64,000 nucleotides of DNA, taken from positions 1 to 64,000 of the forward strand of contig NZ_BBPI01000060.1 of NCBI RefSeq assembly GCF_000787715.1. Reading direction: 5' to 3'. The DNA is from Sphingomonas parapaucimobilis NBRC 15100. Lineage in GTDB: Bacteria > Pseudomonadota > Alphaproteobacteria > Sphingomonadales > Sphingomonadaceae. Below the pieces are notes generated by a model. It was not told where the DNA came from. It worked only from the letters and a program-made list of their open reading frames with translations, and searched no databases. Positions 31,050-40,925 of this stretch are shown piece after piece. Both the position numbers and the translations under genes were made by a program. Each line of letters starts with the position of its first letter. The first letter of the stretch is position 1.

Positions 31050-32858
31050 TCAGCGCGCTCCATCGATATAGCGGGTCACATTCTCCGCCAGCACATTCAG
31101 CGGCACGTTACCGCCATCGACCACGGCCTGGTCGAAATCGCGCAGATCATATCGCGCCCCGAGCGCCCTTTGCGCACGGGTGCGCTGCGACACGATCTCG
31201 GCCCGGCCGACCTCATAGCCGCAGGCCTGACCCGGCCAGGAGCAATAGCGGTCCACCTCGCTCTCGGCATTGCTGCGCGGCAGGCCGGTGGCGGCGACGA
31301 ACTCGGCCAGCGCCTTGTCGCGCGACCAGCCGATCGCGTGGATGCCGGTATCGACGATCAGTCGCACCGCGCGCCAGGCGAGGCCCATCAGATAGCCCAG
31401 CCGCCCGGCGGGATCGTCCTGATACATGCCCAATTCATCGGCGAGCTGTTCGGAATAGAGCGCCCAGCCTTCCGAATAGGCGTTGAACGCCAGGATCGAC
31501 CGGATCAGCGGCAGCTTCTGCGCATATTCGCCCTGCCAGACATGGCCGGGTATCCCCTCATGATAGACGAGGTCGGGGATGGTCACGCGGTTGTGGATCG
31601 ACGGATCGCCCAGGTTCACCCAGACCTTGCCCGGCACGCTGCCGTCGATGGTGCCGGGGCCGCCATAGGCCGCAGGTGCGCCCGGCTCCTGCGCCAGCGG
31701 CATCCGCCGGATTTCCAGATTCCCGCGCGCCAGCCGACGGAACGCATCGGGCAGGCGCGGGCGGATCGCGTCGATCCGGCCCTGCATATAGGCCACGATC
31801 TGCCGCCGCCCTTCGTCGCCATCGGGAAAGCCGATGCCGGTGCGCTTCTGGTAGGCGATGGCGCGCTCGGCGACGCTGCCCTGGGTCAGCCCTTCACTGC
31901 GCAGGATGATGTCCATCTGCGCCTGGAGATCGGCGAGCCGGGCCTTGCCCATGGCATGCAGCTCGGCTGCGCTGCGCCGTGTGGTGGTCCCGGCGCGAAG
32001 GCCCCAGGCATACCATTCCGGCCCGTGCGGGCGGACATTCATGCCGGGCGCCGTGATCGCCACGCCGCGCTGTGCCTGTAGCTCGGCCAGCTGCCGCTCC
32101 AGCGCGGGCACGATCGCCGAGCGGACGATCCGGGTGGCGCGGTTGGTCCAGTCGCCGGGGATCGCGGTCGTCTTGCGGGCAAGCGGGCCGATCAGCGGGC
32201 CGTCGGCCTTCGCCGCCTCGGCGATGGTGCCGGTCATGCCCTTGATCGTCTTGTCGAGCAGGAAGGACGGCGGCACCAGCCCCTGTTCGCGCGCCTGACG
32301 GATTCGTACCGTCTCCCCCTCCAGTTGCGCGGGCATGGCGGCGAGGCGGGCGAGATAGGCCTCCGCATCTGCCTGGTCGCGGACCGGCTGGTCGCCGTCG
32401 AGCATCTGCGGCACGTCCAGCCACGCGCCGACATTCTGGATGACGGCATAGGGCGTGTTGCGCCAGTCGCCGATCGTCGCGACGCCGTAGGGCAGCGCCA
32501 TGCCGTCCAGCGCGGTCTGGAAGGCGCTTTCGACTACCGCAAGGCTGGTCAGCGTGGAGGAATCGAGCCCGGTTCGCGGCACCCGCGCCACCTGCTTCAG
32601 GCCATCGGCCAGGAAACGCTGCCGCGCCGCGATACCGGCGGGCGAGCGATCCTCCAGCCTGCGCCGCAGATCGGCATGGGGGCCGGTATCCACGCCCAGC
32701 GTCGTCGCCCGCTCGGGCACGAGTTCGAGCAACTGCCACGCCAGCCGATCAAGCAGCGCGCCCGCATCGCGGGCGGGGGCGGCGGCGCTTAAGGAGGCGG
32801 TGGCGGAGAGGGCGGTGATCCCGGCCAGGGTTTCGCGACGGGAGAAAAAGCTGGTCAT
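31050..32858 (-). CDS. DUF885 family metallopeptidase-like protein
   Basis: 602 residues of the DUF885 family, related to M32 carboxypeptidases. The zinc motif is VYHEGIPGHVWQ (H-E-G-x-P-G-H) with a downstream glutamate in NAYSEGWALYSEQ. The N-terminus (SRRETLAGITALSATASLSAA) looks like a Tat signal, so export in folded form is likely. A peptidase role is expected from the motif but substrates are unknown. Divergent from the phosphatase gene with about 145 bp between. Confidence 0.9.
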   Translation of the reverse strand: MTSFFSRRETLAGITALSATASLSAAAPARDAGALLDRLAWQLLELVPERATTLGVDTGPHADLRRRLEDRSPAGIAARQRFLADGLKQVARVPRTGLDSSTLTSLAVVESAFQTALDGMALPYGVATIGDWRNTPYAVIQNVGAWLDVPQMLDGDQPVRDQADAEAYLARLAAMPAQLEGETVRIRQAREQGLVPPSFLLDKTIKGMTGTIAEAAKADGPLIGPLARKTTAIPGDWTNRATRIVRSAIVPALERQLAELQAQRGVAITAPGMNVRPHGPEWYAWGLRAGTTTRRSAAELHAMGKARLADLQAQMDIILRSEGLTQGSVAERAIAYQKRTGIGFPDGDEGRRQIVAYMQGRIDAIRPRLPDAFRRLARGNLEIRRMPLAQEPGAPAAYGGPGTIDGSVPGKVWVNLGDPSIHNRVTIPDLVYHEGIPGHVWQGEYAQKLPLIRSILAFNAYSEGWALYSEQLADELGMYQDDPAGRLGYLMGLAWRAVRLIVDTGIHAIGWSRDKALAEFVAATGLPRSNAESEVDRYCSWPGQACGYEVGRAEIVSQRTRAQRALGARYDLRDFDQAVVDGGNVPLNVLAENVTRYIDGAR

Positions 32859-33003
32859 TGCGGTAGGATGACCGGCGCGGAGGCACAGGTCAAACGGGGA
32901 TGCGGCCGCCTTGCAGTTGTAACATAATGTTCATGCCCGTGTCGCTTTCCTGTCTCTCCGCCGCCTTACCGCCGGTCGGGAAAGCAAAAGGGGCAGGCGG
33001 TTC

Positions 33004-34227
33004 ATGACGATTTTCGCGCGACTGGTGGGGGCTTCGGCATGGGGCCTGTTGCTGGCGGGTACGGCCTCGGCGCAGGAGCCTGCCGTGCCGCAGGGGCTGA
33101 AGCTCGACCGGGTCGTGCTGCTCATGCGGCACGGTGTCCGCCCGCCGACCAAGTCGCCGCCGATGCCCGAGGGCACCGCGAACCAGCCGTGGCCGAATTG
33201 GCCGGTCGCGCCGGGCTATCTGACCCCGCACGGGCGCGCGGGCGTCGAGCGGCTGGGAAGCTATGACCGGCGCGTCTGGACGGCGGCGGGCCTGCTGCCG
33301 CGATCGGGTTGCGCCCAAATCCGCATCGTCGCCGATAGCGACGAACGCACGATCCGCACCGCCGAGGCCTATGCCGCCGCGCTCGCGCCCGGCTGTACCG
33401 TCGCGATCGATCACAAGCCGCAGGACGTGGCCGACCCGATCTTCTCGCCGATCGACGAGCGGGCGGTGGCGTTCGATGCGGCAAAGGCGCGGGCGGCGGT
33501 GCTGGCGGGGGCAGGGGGCGAGGCGGGGTTGGCGGCGCTCGACACGCGGCTGGCGCCCGAACTGGCGCGGCTGGACGCGATCCTCTGCGCGCCCGCTTCG
33601 CTGAACTGCGGCGTGCGGCAGAAGCCGACCGGACTGGCCCCGGCCAAACCCGGCAAGCGGCCCAAGCTGACGGGCGCGGTCGACCGGGCGTCGACGGCGG
33701 CGCAAATCCTGCTGCTCGAATATGCCGAAGGCAAGCCGATGGCTGAGGTGGGCTGGGGGCGTGCGACTCCCGCCGATATCGAGCGGCTGGGCGTGTTCCA
33801 TGCGGAGGAGTTCCGTCTTCTCGCCCGGCCGCGCTATGTCGCCAAGGCGAATATGGCGGGGATCGCGCCGCTGGTGGTTCAGGGGCTGGCGCGGGGCAAG
33901 GGGCCGGTCGTGACCATGATCTCGGGTCACGACACCAATATCGCGAGCCTGGGTGGATTGCTCGACCTGCATTGGAAGGTGCCTGGGCTGGCCGCGGACG
34001 ATCCCGCGCCGGGCGGGGCCATCGTGCTGGAGCGCTTGGTCGATGCGCGGGGGCAGGCCTATGTCCGCGCGCTGTATCGGTCGCAGACTATCGAACAGTT
34101 TCGCAAGCTGGCCGATCCGGCGGTGGAGGCGCCTTACGTGACGGTGCTGCCGATCGCGGGCTGCAAGGCGCGGGGTATAGTGGGGCTCTGCACGATGCAG
34201 GCGTTCCAGACGCAGCTTACCCGCTAA
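33004..34227 (+). CDS. Histidine acid phosphatase (AppA/phytase-like)
   Basis: 407 residues: a signal peptide (LLLAGTASAQ) and a two-domain histidine-phosphatase clade-2 enzyme. The phospho-acceptor motif is LMRHGVRPPT (residues 41-50) and the proton donor motif is SGHDTNI (about 310), both intact. Such periplasmic enzymes release phosphate from phytate or sugar phosphates. It is convergent with a TonB-dependent receptor, which would suit an organophosphate-uptake pair (inference). The ATG opens MTIFARLVGASAW. Confidence 0.92.
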   Translation: MTIFARLVGASAWGLLLAGTASAQEPAVPQGLKLDRVVLLMRHGVRPPTKSPPMPEGTANQPWPNWPVAPGYLTPHGRAGVERLGSYDRRVWTAAGLLPRSGCAQIRIVADSDERTIRTAEAYAAALAPGCTVAIDHKPQDVADPIFSPIDERAVAFDAAKARAAVLAGAGGEAGLAALDTRLAPELARLDAILCAPASLNCGVRQKPTGLAPAKPGKRPKLTGAVDRASTAAQILLLEYAEGKPMAEVGWGRATPADIERLGVFHAEEFRLLARPRYVAKANMAGIAPLVVQGLARGKGPVVTMISGHDTNIASLGGLLDLHWKVPGLAADDPAPGGAIVLERLVDARGQAYVRALYRSQTIEQFRKLADPAVEAPYVTVLPIAGCKARGIVGLCTMQAFQTQLTR

Positions 34228-34229
34228 AC

Positions 34230-34356
34230 CATTCCTCCCCAAGCTCGCTTGGGAAGGGGGACCGCCGCGCAGCGGTGGTGGAGGGGCCGGTGCCCGTGCC
34301 CCTCCACCACGCTCTTCAATCGCGGTCCCCCTCCCCATCTGACGATGGGGAGGAAT
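34230..34356. repeat. Long mosaic intergenic palindrome, copy 3
   Basis: The outer arms are CATTCCTCCCC and GGGGAGGAAT, with GACCGCCGCGCAGCGGTGG and a GGAGGGGC..GCCCCTCC pair inside. Its architecture equals that of the copy at 30919. It lies between convergent genes (phosphatase and TonB receptor). Confidence 0.8.
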
Positions 34357-34365
34357 TGGCGGGCC

Positions 34366-36801
34366 TTACCAGGTCAGGTTCAACCGGCCGTACAGCTGCC
34401 GCCCGTTGAAGCCGAAGGGCGAGTAATAGGGGAATGCCGTCACGCCATTGTTGTTGAGCGCGGCGGGCGTCGTGCGGGGATAGACGTCGAACAGGTTCGA
34501 TGCGCCCAGGGCGAACGACACATTGTCGTTGAAGCGATAGCGCCCCTCGAGATCGACGATGGTGCGCGCACCCGTATAGAGGTCGTTGGCGACGACCGAT
34601 CCGGGTTGCAGCACATCGCCATAATGCACCGCGCGAAGCATCGCGCCGACCGCCTGCCGGGTCCAGTCGACCGAGCCGACGATCTTGGTGCGCGGCGTGC
34701 CCTGCTCGATGGTCAGGATGCGATTGCGGCCGAACAGGCTGGGCGCGGGGTTCAGCGCCGCGGTCGAGGTCGGCACGCGATCGACCGACAGGTCGTTGAC
34801 GTTCGCCGCCGCGCTCAGGTTGAAATTGCCGAGCGTCTCGCTGCGCCAGTTATAGGCCGCGACGATGTCGAGGCCCTTGGTCGTGGTCTGGACGCCGTTG
34901 ATGAAGAAGCGCGCGGCCTGCACCCCGAAGGGGGACAGCAGGTCGCCAACCTGGGTGCTGGCTGAGGACTGGATATTCTCCGACAGCACGATCTGGTTGC
35001 GGATGCGGATGCGATAGCCGTCGACGGTCAGACTGAACCCGCCGAAGCGCACGACCGTGCCCAGCGAATAGTTGCGCGACTTCTCCGGCTCCAGTGGCAG
35101 CGCGCCCAGTCTGCGGGCAAGGGGGCTGTCGACCGGATAGAGGCCAGTTTCCAGGATGGTGCCGTTCGTTACCAGCGTCTGGGTCGAGGTATAATATTGC
35201 TGTTGCAGCGACGGCGCGCGGAAGCCGGTCGACAGCGTGCCACGGAAGGCCAGCCACGGGGCCACGTCATACCGGGCCGAGAATTTGGCGGTCGCCGTCT
35301 CGCCGAAGTCCGAATAGCTCTCGCCCCGCACCGCCGCGCCCAGGGTCAGGCGATCCCACAGCTTGGCCTCGACATCCAGGTACAGGCTGCCGTTGCTGCG
35401 ATGCGCATCGACCTGGTTTTCGGGCCGGAAGCCGACAAAGCCCTGCGCGCCCGAGGCCAGGTTGGCCGCCGCGCCGGGCGCGCGGTTGTAGCTTTCGGGC
35501 TGGCCCGCATCGATCTTGAAGCCTTCGCGCCGATATTCGGCCCCCGCCGCGACATTGAAGACCGCCGCGCCCAGCGTATATTCGCGCGACAGGTCCAGCC
35601 CGGTGACGAACTGGTCATAGGTGAGGCGACCATCGTCGAAGTTGCGCAGCGTCGCATTGCCATAGGTCGAATTGGCCGAATTCAGCGTCGCGAAGTCGAT
35701 CGTGTTGCGGCCATAGCTGACGGTCAGGTCGGCATTCCAGTCGCCGATCGTCCCGCGCACGCCGCCGGTCGCGTTATAGTCGCGCGAAGTGGTGCCGATT
35801 AGCGGCAGGAAGCCGTCGGGATACAGGCCCCGTACCGCCTCGGCATTTACGTTGTTCGCGCCCGCGACACGCGGAAAGGCCGCGCTTTCGCTGCTGCGCT
35901 GCTGGAAACCACCATTGGCGTAGGCGGTCCAGCCGCTGTCGGCGAGCGGCAGCGCGGCGTTGAGATATACCGTGCCCTGCTCGATCTGCGGATCGCCGAA
36001 ACGGGCGCGGATGCGCAAGGGCGCGGGGCCGCGCGGGTCGATATCGGCGCGGTTGGTCGGCTGGCGCGCGACATATTCGCCCGACAGGGTGAGGAAGCCG
36101 TCGCTGCCCAGGCCGAAGCCCTTCCAGCCGCTGATCGTCACGGACTCGCCGTCGCGGACCGAGCGCGAGGTGCGCGCGGCGTCATATTGGGTGGCGAAGG
36201 TGCCGAAGGTCACGTTCGCCCCGCCGCCCGAACGTGCCTCGCGCAGTCGCAGATTGACCACGCCCGCAATCGCGTCCGAACCATATTGCGCCGACGCGCC
36301 GTCGCGTAGCACTTCTACCCGGTCGAGCGCGACGGTGGGGATGGTGTTCAGGTCGACCGCTGCCGCACCGCGTCCGATCGAGCCGTTGATGTTGAGCAAC
36401 GCGGAGGTATGCGCGCGCGTGCCGTTGATGAGCACCAGCGTCTGGTCGGGCGACAGGCCGCGCAACGTGGCGGGGCGGATCGCATCGGTGCCGTCCACCG
36501 CCGCCTGACGCGGGAAGTCGATCGAGGGGGCGACGCTTGACAGCGCCTGGGCCAGCTCGGTCGTTCCCTGCGCGCGCAGGGCGTTGCCGCTCAGCACGTC
36601 GACCGGCGACACGGAGTCGAGGCGGCTGCGCCCCTGCGCCCGGGTGCCGGTGACGACGATGTCGTTCTGCGCCGGGGCCGCGGCGGGTTCGGCCTCGGTC
36701 TGGGCGGTCGGCTCGGTCGTGCTCTGGGCCAGGGCGGGTGCCGCCAGCAGCGGGCTCAGCAACATGGTGCCGCCAAGCAGCATGGATCGCGCGGTGCGCA
36801 T
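34366..36801 (-). CDS. TonB-dependent receptor
   Basis: 811 residues: a signal peptide (MLLGGTMLLSPLLAAPALAQ), a Glu/Ala/Pro-rich linker, a TonB box-like segment (NDIVVTGTRAQGRSRL) followed by the plug domain (VDVLSGNALRAQGTTELAQA; the RGLSPDQTLVLING stretch) and a 22-strand outer-membrane barrel. It ends with GRQLYGRLNLTW, with the usual terminal aromatic residue. The cargo is unknown; the neighbour is a secreted acid phosphatase. The ATG at 36801 (AGGGGG upstream) begins the signal peptide; an ATG 26 codons earlier is not signal-like. Confidence 0.93.
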   Translation of the reverse strand: MRTARSMLLGGTMLLSPLLAAPALAQSTTEPTAQTEAEPAAAPAQNDIVVTGTRAQGRSRLDSVSPVDVLSGNALRAQGTTELAQALSSVAPSIDFPRQAAVDGTDAIRPATLRGLSPDQTLVLINGTRAHTSALLNINGSIGRGAAAVDLNTIPTVALDRVEVLRDGASAQYGSDAIAGVVNLRLREARSGGGANVTFGTFATQYDAARTSRSVRDGESVTISGWKGFGLGSDGFLTLSGEYVARQPTNRADIDPRGPAPLRIRARFGDPQIEQGTVYLNAALPLADSGWTAYANGGFQQRSSESAAFPRVAGANNVNAEAVRGLYPDGFLPLIGTTSRDYNATGGVRGTIGDWNADLTVSYGRNTIDFATLNSANSTYGNATLRNFDDGRLTYDQFVTGLDLSREYTLGAAVFNVAAGAEYRREGFKIDAGQPESYNRAPGAAANLASGAQGFVGFRPENQVDAHRSNGSLYLDVEAKLWDRLTLGAAVRGESYSDFGETATAKFSARYDVAPWLAFRGTLSTGFRAPSLQQQYYTSTQTLVTNGTILETGLYPVDSPLARRLGALPLEPEKSRNYSLGTVVRFGGFSLTVDGYRIRIRNQIVLSENIQSSASTQVGDLLSPFGVQAARFFINGVQTTTKGLDIVAAYNWRSETLGNFNLSAAANVNDLSVDRVPTSTAALNPAPSLFGRNRILTIEQGTPRTKIVGSVDWTRQAVGAMLRAVHYGDVLQPGSVVANDLYTGARTIVDLEGRYRFNDNVSFALGASNLFDVYPRTTPAALNNNGVTAFPYYSPFGFNGRQLYGRLNLTW

Positions 36802-37195
36802 AGGATCATTCCCCCTATTCTTATCAAGATGAGACTTGTTGCTCGTATCTCTACACCGATGCTGGGAATTGGGGCGCAAGGCTTCCTTGGGGGGCGATAA
36901 GGTTGGCTTGGTGGTGACGGATGGTTGGCCAACGCGATGATCGAATGCCGCCCATTCGAACGATGTTCGTCATTTATGTTCCTTCGCCCCTCTCTGAGGG
37001 GAGAGGGTTGCGCAGACTTGGTCTTTGCGAAAGCAAAGGCTTAGTCGGAGCTGGGTGAGGGGTGCTGCGCTCGCTAGCCGAGCGCGCGAGCCTCCGGCTC
37101 GCTCGACCCCTCGCCCAAGCTGCGCTAGCCAGCAGGCTGGCAAGCTCCGCTAACCCTCTCCCCTGTCCAGGGGAGAGGGGAGCATGAGAAAAGAC
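36802..37195. repeat. Intergenic spacer with long mosaic palindrome, copy 4
   Basis: Most of this 394-bp spacer is a mosaic palindrome at about 36985-37180: CCTCTCTGAGGGGAGAGGG, then GCGCAGACTTGGTCTTTGCG, GCTCGCTAGCCGAGCGCGCG and GTCCAGGGGAGAGGGG. The first part is an inverted copy of the element at 5-122. The rest (36802-36984) shows no gene or clear site besides the receptor's presumed promoter region. Confidence 0.7.
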
Positions 37196-39241
37196 TTACC
37201 AGACGTGGACGCGCTGTTCCGGGGTCAGGTACAGCTTCTGGCCCGGCTGCACCTTGAACGGGCCGTACCAGGCGTCGAGGTTGCGCACGGTCAGCACGCG
37301 CCACGGGGCGGGGGCGTGGACATCGGTGGCGATCCGCGCCCGCAGCGCCTTTTCGCGCATCTTGGTCCGCCAGCTCTGCGCAAAGGCCAGGAAGAAGCGC
37401 TGGTCGCCGGTCAGCCCGTCGATCACGGGCGCGGGCTTGCCGCCCAGTGAGGCCTTGTACGCCTCATAAGAGGCGGTCAGCCCGGCGACGTCGGCGATAT
37501 TCTCGCCCAGTTCCTGCTCGCCGTTCAGGTGAAGGCCCGGCAATGCCTCATAGGCGCTGTACTGCGCGACCAGCGCCTGACCGGCTCCCTCGAAGCGCTT
37601 GAGGTCAGACGGCGTCCACCAATTGTGCAGGCGGCCGGTGGAGTCGAAATCGGACCCCAGATTGTCGAAGCTGTGGCTGATCTCATGCCCGATCACCGAT
37701 CCGATCGCGCCGTAATTGGCCGCCGCGTCGAACTTCGGGTCGAAATAGGGGCTTTCCAGGATCGCGGCGGGGAAGTTCAGCGCGTTCTGGAGCGGCAGGT
37801 TGACCGCGTTCACCGTCTGCGGCGTCATCCACCATTCGCCGCGATCGACCGGCTTGCCCAGCTTGGTCAGGTGATAGCGATAGAGGGACAATTTGGCGCG
37901 CTGGGCGTTGCCGACGGGGTCGTCGGCGCGAACCTCGAACTTCGGATAATTCCACCAATGGTCGGGATAGCCGACGCCGACCTTCAGCACCGCCAGCTTG
38001 GCGCGCGCTTCCTTCTTGGTCGCGGGGGCCATCCAGTCGAGCGCGGCGATCCGCCGGTCGAAGGCGGCGACGATGTTCTTCACCATCTTCTGGATTTCGG
38101 TCTTGGACGAGGCCGGGAAATAGCGTGCGGCGTAGATCTTGCCGACCGCCTCGCCCAGCGCGCCGTTGACGGCGGAGATACCCCGCTTCTCGCGCGGCTG
38201 CTGCGCGGGCGTGCCGTTCAGCGTACGGCCGTAAAAGCCGAACGACGCATCGTCGATCGCCTTGGGCAGCGAACTGGTCACCTGGTTGATGCTGTGGAAG
38301 GCCAGCCAGTCCTGCCAGCTCTGCAGCGGCTCGCTGGCGACCAGCGCCGACAGCTTGGTGATCGCGTCGGGCTGCCATGCGATGAAGTCGCGCTGGCTGG
38401 CGGGTACGCCCGATGCGGTCCAGAAGGCGTTCCAGTCGATGCCCGGCGCCTTGGCGTCGAAATCGGCGCGGGTCCAGGGATTGTCCCCCTTGTGCGCGTC
38501 CTGGCTGGCGATGATGTCGGTCTGCGCGGCGGCGATCTTCATCTCCAGCGCGAAGACCCGGTCGGCCCTTCCTTGCGGATCGGACAGCCCGGCCAGCGTC
38601 ATCAACTGGGTCAGATAGGCGCGGTAGGCGGTGCGGATCTCTGCCATCTCCGGCTTGTCCGACAGATAATAGTCGCGGTCGGGCAGGCCAAGCCCGCCCT
38701 GCATCAGATAGGGCACGTTGCGGGTCGGGTGGTTCAGGTCCTGGCTGACGAACAGGCCGAACAGGTCGTTGGTGCTGGCGTAATTGTTGTTGTTGAACGG
38801 ATCGGTGTCCGACCGCATGGCCGCGCCGATCGCGCGTGACAGGTCGCTTTTGTCCTTGATCGCGGCAATGGCGGCGAGGTCGCTCTGGATCGGCTTCAGC
38901 CCGCGCGCCTCGATCCCGGCCGTGTCGGTATAGGCGGTATAATAATCGGCGATCCGCTGCTCATCGCTGCCGGGCGCGCCCTTGGCCGATGCAGCGCCCT
39001 TGATGATCGCGGCGGTGCGCGCCTCGGCCCGCAGCGACACGTCTAGCCCGACGCCGATCGAGGAGCGATCCGCCGGAATCTGCGCGGTCTTGATCCACGT
39101 CCCATTGGCATAGTCGTTGAAATTGTCGCCGGGTTTGACGCTGGGGTCGATCAGCGCCTTGTCGACGCCAGGCAACAGACCCGTCTGGGCAATGGCGGCG
39201 GAGGAGGCGAGGAGGGCGACGGCAAAAGCAAAGCGCTTCAT
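37196..39241 (-). CDS. M13 family zinc metallopeptidase (neprilysin-like)
   Basis: 681 residues, normal for M13 peptidases. A signal peptide (FAVALLASSAAIAQ) is followed by the M13 N-domain and the catalytic domain: the zinc motif GHEISHSFDNLGSDF (H-E-x-x-H), the third ligand in GENIADVAG, and the C-terminal RVHVW close to the family's C-R-V-W ending. The substrate-binding NAVNLP (family N-A-Y) motif is present. It is probably periplasmic or lipid-anchored and degrades peptides. Its 3' end abuts the mosaic palindrome. Confidence 0.94.
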   Translation of the reverse strand: MKRFAFAVALLASSAAIAQTGLLPGVDKALIDPSVKPGDNFNDYANGTWIKTAQIPADRSSIGVGLDVSLRAEARTAAIIKGAASAKGAPGSDEQRIADYYTAYTDTAGIEARGLKPIQSDLAAIAAIKDKSDLSRAIGAAMRSDTDPFNNNNYASTNDLFGLFVSQDLNHPTRNVPYLMQGGLGLPDRDYYLSDKPEMAEIRTAYRAYLTQLMTLAGLSDPQGRADRVFALEMKIAAAQTDIIASQDAHKGDNPWTRADFDAKAPGIDWNAFWTASGVPASQRDFIAWQPDAITKLSALVASEPLQSWQDWLAFHSINQVTSSLPKAIDDASFGFYGRTLNGTPAQQPREKRGISAVNGALGEAVGKIYAARYFPASSKTEIQKMVKNIVAAFDRRIAALDWMAPATKKEARAKLAVLKVGVGYPDHWWNYPKFEVRADDPVGNAQRAKLSLYRYHLTKLGKPVDRGEWWMTPQTVNAVNLPLQNALNFPAAILESPYFDPKFDAAANYGAIGSVIGHEISHSFDNLGSDFDSTGRLHNWWTPSDLKRFEGAGQALVAQYSAYEALPGLHLNGEQELGENIADVAGLTASYEAYKASLGGKPAPVIDGLTGDQRFFLAFAQSWRTKMREKALRARIATDVHAPAPWRVLTVRNLDAWYGPFKVQPGQKLYLTPEQRVHVW

Positions 39242-39336
39242 GATGATCCTGCAATCGGGAGTTTATGCCCGATGGAGCACCCTTCACCGCCCCCAAGTCA
39301 AGGATCATAACATGAACTTCGCGTCATGATCCCTGC

Positions 39337-40329
39337 TTATGGAAAGCCCTTGCCGCCATGCGCGCCGACGGCGGTGCCGGTGGAGAAGGTCGCCTCGCCG
39401 CTCGCCAGAGCGACATAGAGCGAGGCCAGTTCGGCGGGCTGCCCTGCGCGGCCGAGCGAGGTGTCCTGGCCGAACTCGTGCATCTTGCCCGGCAACTGCC
39501 CGCCCGCGACCTGAAGCGGGGTCCAGATCGGGCCGGGCGACACCGCGTTGACGCGGATACCCTTCTTCGCCAACTGCTTGGCCATGCCGCGGGTCAAATT
39601 CTGGATCGCCGCCTTGGTCGATGCATAGTCGATCAGGTCCTCGCCCGGATCATAGCTGTTCTGCGAGATGGTGTTGATGATGACCGATCCCGGCGGCATC
39701 GACGGGATCGCCGCCTTGGAAAAGCGGAAGACGTGATAGACGTTCGTCTCATAGGTGCGGACGAACTGTTCATCGCTGATCTCCATGATGTCCGCCTTGG
39801 ACTGTTGATAGGCGGCATTGTTGACCAGCAGGTCCAGCCCGCCGAGCTGCGCGATCGCCTTGCGCACCACCTCCTCGCAGGCCTTTTGCGTGCGGATGTC
39901 GGCGGGCAGCAGCACCGCCTTGCGCCCCGCCTGACGGATCAGGTCGGCGACCTCGCGCGCATCGGGTTCCTCGCTGGGGTGGTAGTTGATCGCGACATCG
40001 GCCCCTTCACGCGCAAAGGCGATGGCGGCGGCGCGCCCGATGCCGCTGTCCCCGCCGGTCAGCAGTGCCTTGCGACCCGTCAGCTTGCCCGATCCGCGAT
40101 AGCTGGTCTCGCCATGATCGGGGCGCGGCGTCATCTTGCTGGCGAGCGCGGGCCAAGGCTGGCGCTGCTCGGGGAAGGGCGTGCGGGTATAGGCCGAGCG
40201 CGGATCGCGCAGGCTGGGCACGCCGTCGCCACCCGCCTGCGCCATCGCCGTGCCCGGCGCGGCCGTTGCCGCCAACCCCAACGCCGCCCCGCCCAGGACG
40301 CCGCGTCGCGAGGTTTCGTAATCGCTCAT
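39337..40329 (-). CDS. SDR family oxidoreductase with Tat-like signal
   Basis: 330 residues. A twin-arginine leader (ETSRRGVLGGAALGLAATAA) is followed by about 50 residues of linker and a classical SDR domain: TGGDSGIGRA cofactor motif, NNAAYQQ, IINTISQ, Y-A-S-T-K active site. It belongs to the YhdF/GSP39-like stress SDR group. Exported SDRs with Tat signals are uncommon, but the leader is clear. The ATG at 40329 has GAAGGA seven bases upstream. It follows a PNPOx-like stress protein gene in the same direction, 33 bp apart. Confidence 0.9.
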   Translation of the reverse strand: MSDYETSRRGVLGGAALGLAATAAPGTAMAQAGGDGVPSLRDPRSAYTRTPFPEQRQPWPALASKMTPRPDHGETSYRGSGKLTGRKALLTGGDSGIGRAAAIAFAREGADVAINYHPSEEPDAREVADLIRQAGRKAVLLPADIRTQKACEEVVRKAIAQLGGLDLLVNNAAYQQSKADIMEISDEQFVRTYETNVYHVFRFSKAAIPSMPPGSVIINTISQNSYDPGEDLIDYASTKAAIQNLTRGMAKQLAKKGIRVNAVSPGPIWTPLQVAGGQLPGKMHEFGQDTSLGRAGQPAELASLYVALASGEATFSTGTAVGAHGGKGFP

Positions 40330-40362
40330 GTCGATGTCCTTCACGAAAGACAAGGGAAGGGT

Positions 40363-40797
40363 TCAGGCGGCGATCTCGCCCTCGTCCTCGCCGTTCCAAT
40401 AGCGGATGCGCTCGGCATGGACCCGGATCATCACCACGCCCGGCGTGTCGATGCCATCGGGGAAATAATGGTCCAGATCCTTGGTCCAGTGCGCCGCGAA
40501 CTGCGCACGGTCCTGGATCAGCGCGGCGCGCCCCTCGATCGCGACGAACAGGGGCGGGCCACCCAGCATCCCGACCGCCCCGGTATAGCTGAGCGTCACC
40601 AGCGGCTGGGCCTGGATCTCGGCGACCTTGCGCGACTGGGCATAGGCAAAGAAATAGCTGTCGCCGTCATAATCGATATCGCCATTGTTGCTCATCGGCC
40701 GCGCCGTCATCGCCCCGGACGCACTCTGCGTCGCGAGCATCGCGAAATCGAGCCTGGCCATCTTCTTCGCCAGCTCAGGCAGCGTCATCTTCGCCAT
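40363..40797 (-). CDS. Pyridoxamine 5'-phosphate oxidase family (general stress-like) protein
   Basis: 144 residues of the PNPOx-like split-barrel flavin-binding fold of general stress proteins 26 type. Segments KKMARLDFAMLATQ, TARPMSNNGDIDYDGD and YFFAYAQSRKVAEIQ are typical. It probably binds FMN or F420-like cofactors; the reaction is unknown. The ATG at 40797 has GGGAGA upstream. It likely shares an operon with the downstream Tat-like SDR, both having stress associations in other bacteria. Confidence 0.9.
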   Translation of the reverse strand: MAKMTLPELAKKMARLDFAMLATQSASGAMTARPMSNNGDIDYDGDSYFFAYAQSRKVAEIQAQPLVTLSYTGAVGMLGGPPLFVAIEGRAALIQDRAQFAAHWTKDLDHYFPDGIDTPGVVMIRVHAERIRYWNGEDEGEIAA

Positions 40798-40925
40798 GCG
40801 ATCATTCTCCCGGCAATGTCGCAGGCGATGGCGGAAAGCCAGATACCTGAAATTGCGTGGGTTCTTAACGGGCGAACGGCGATAGGGTTCATCAAGCCCG
40901 AAAGCGCATCGACGCGAGCGTCGGA

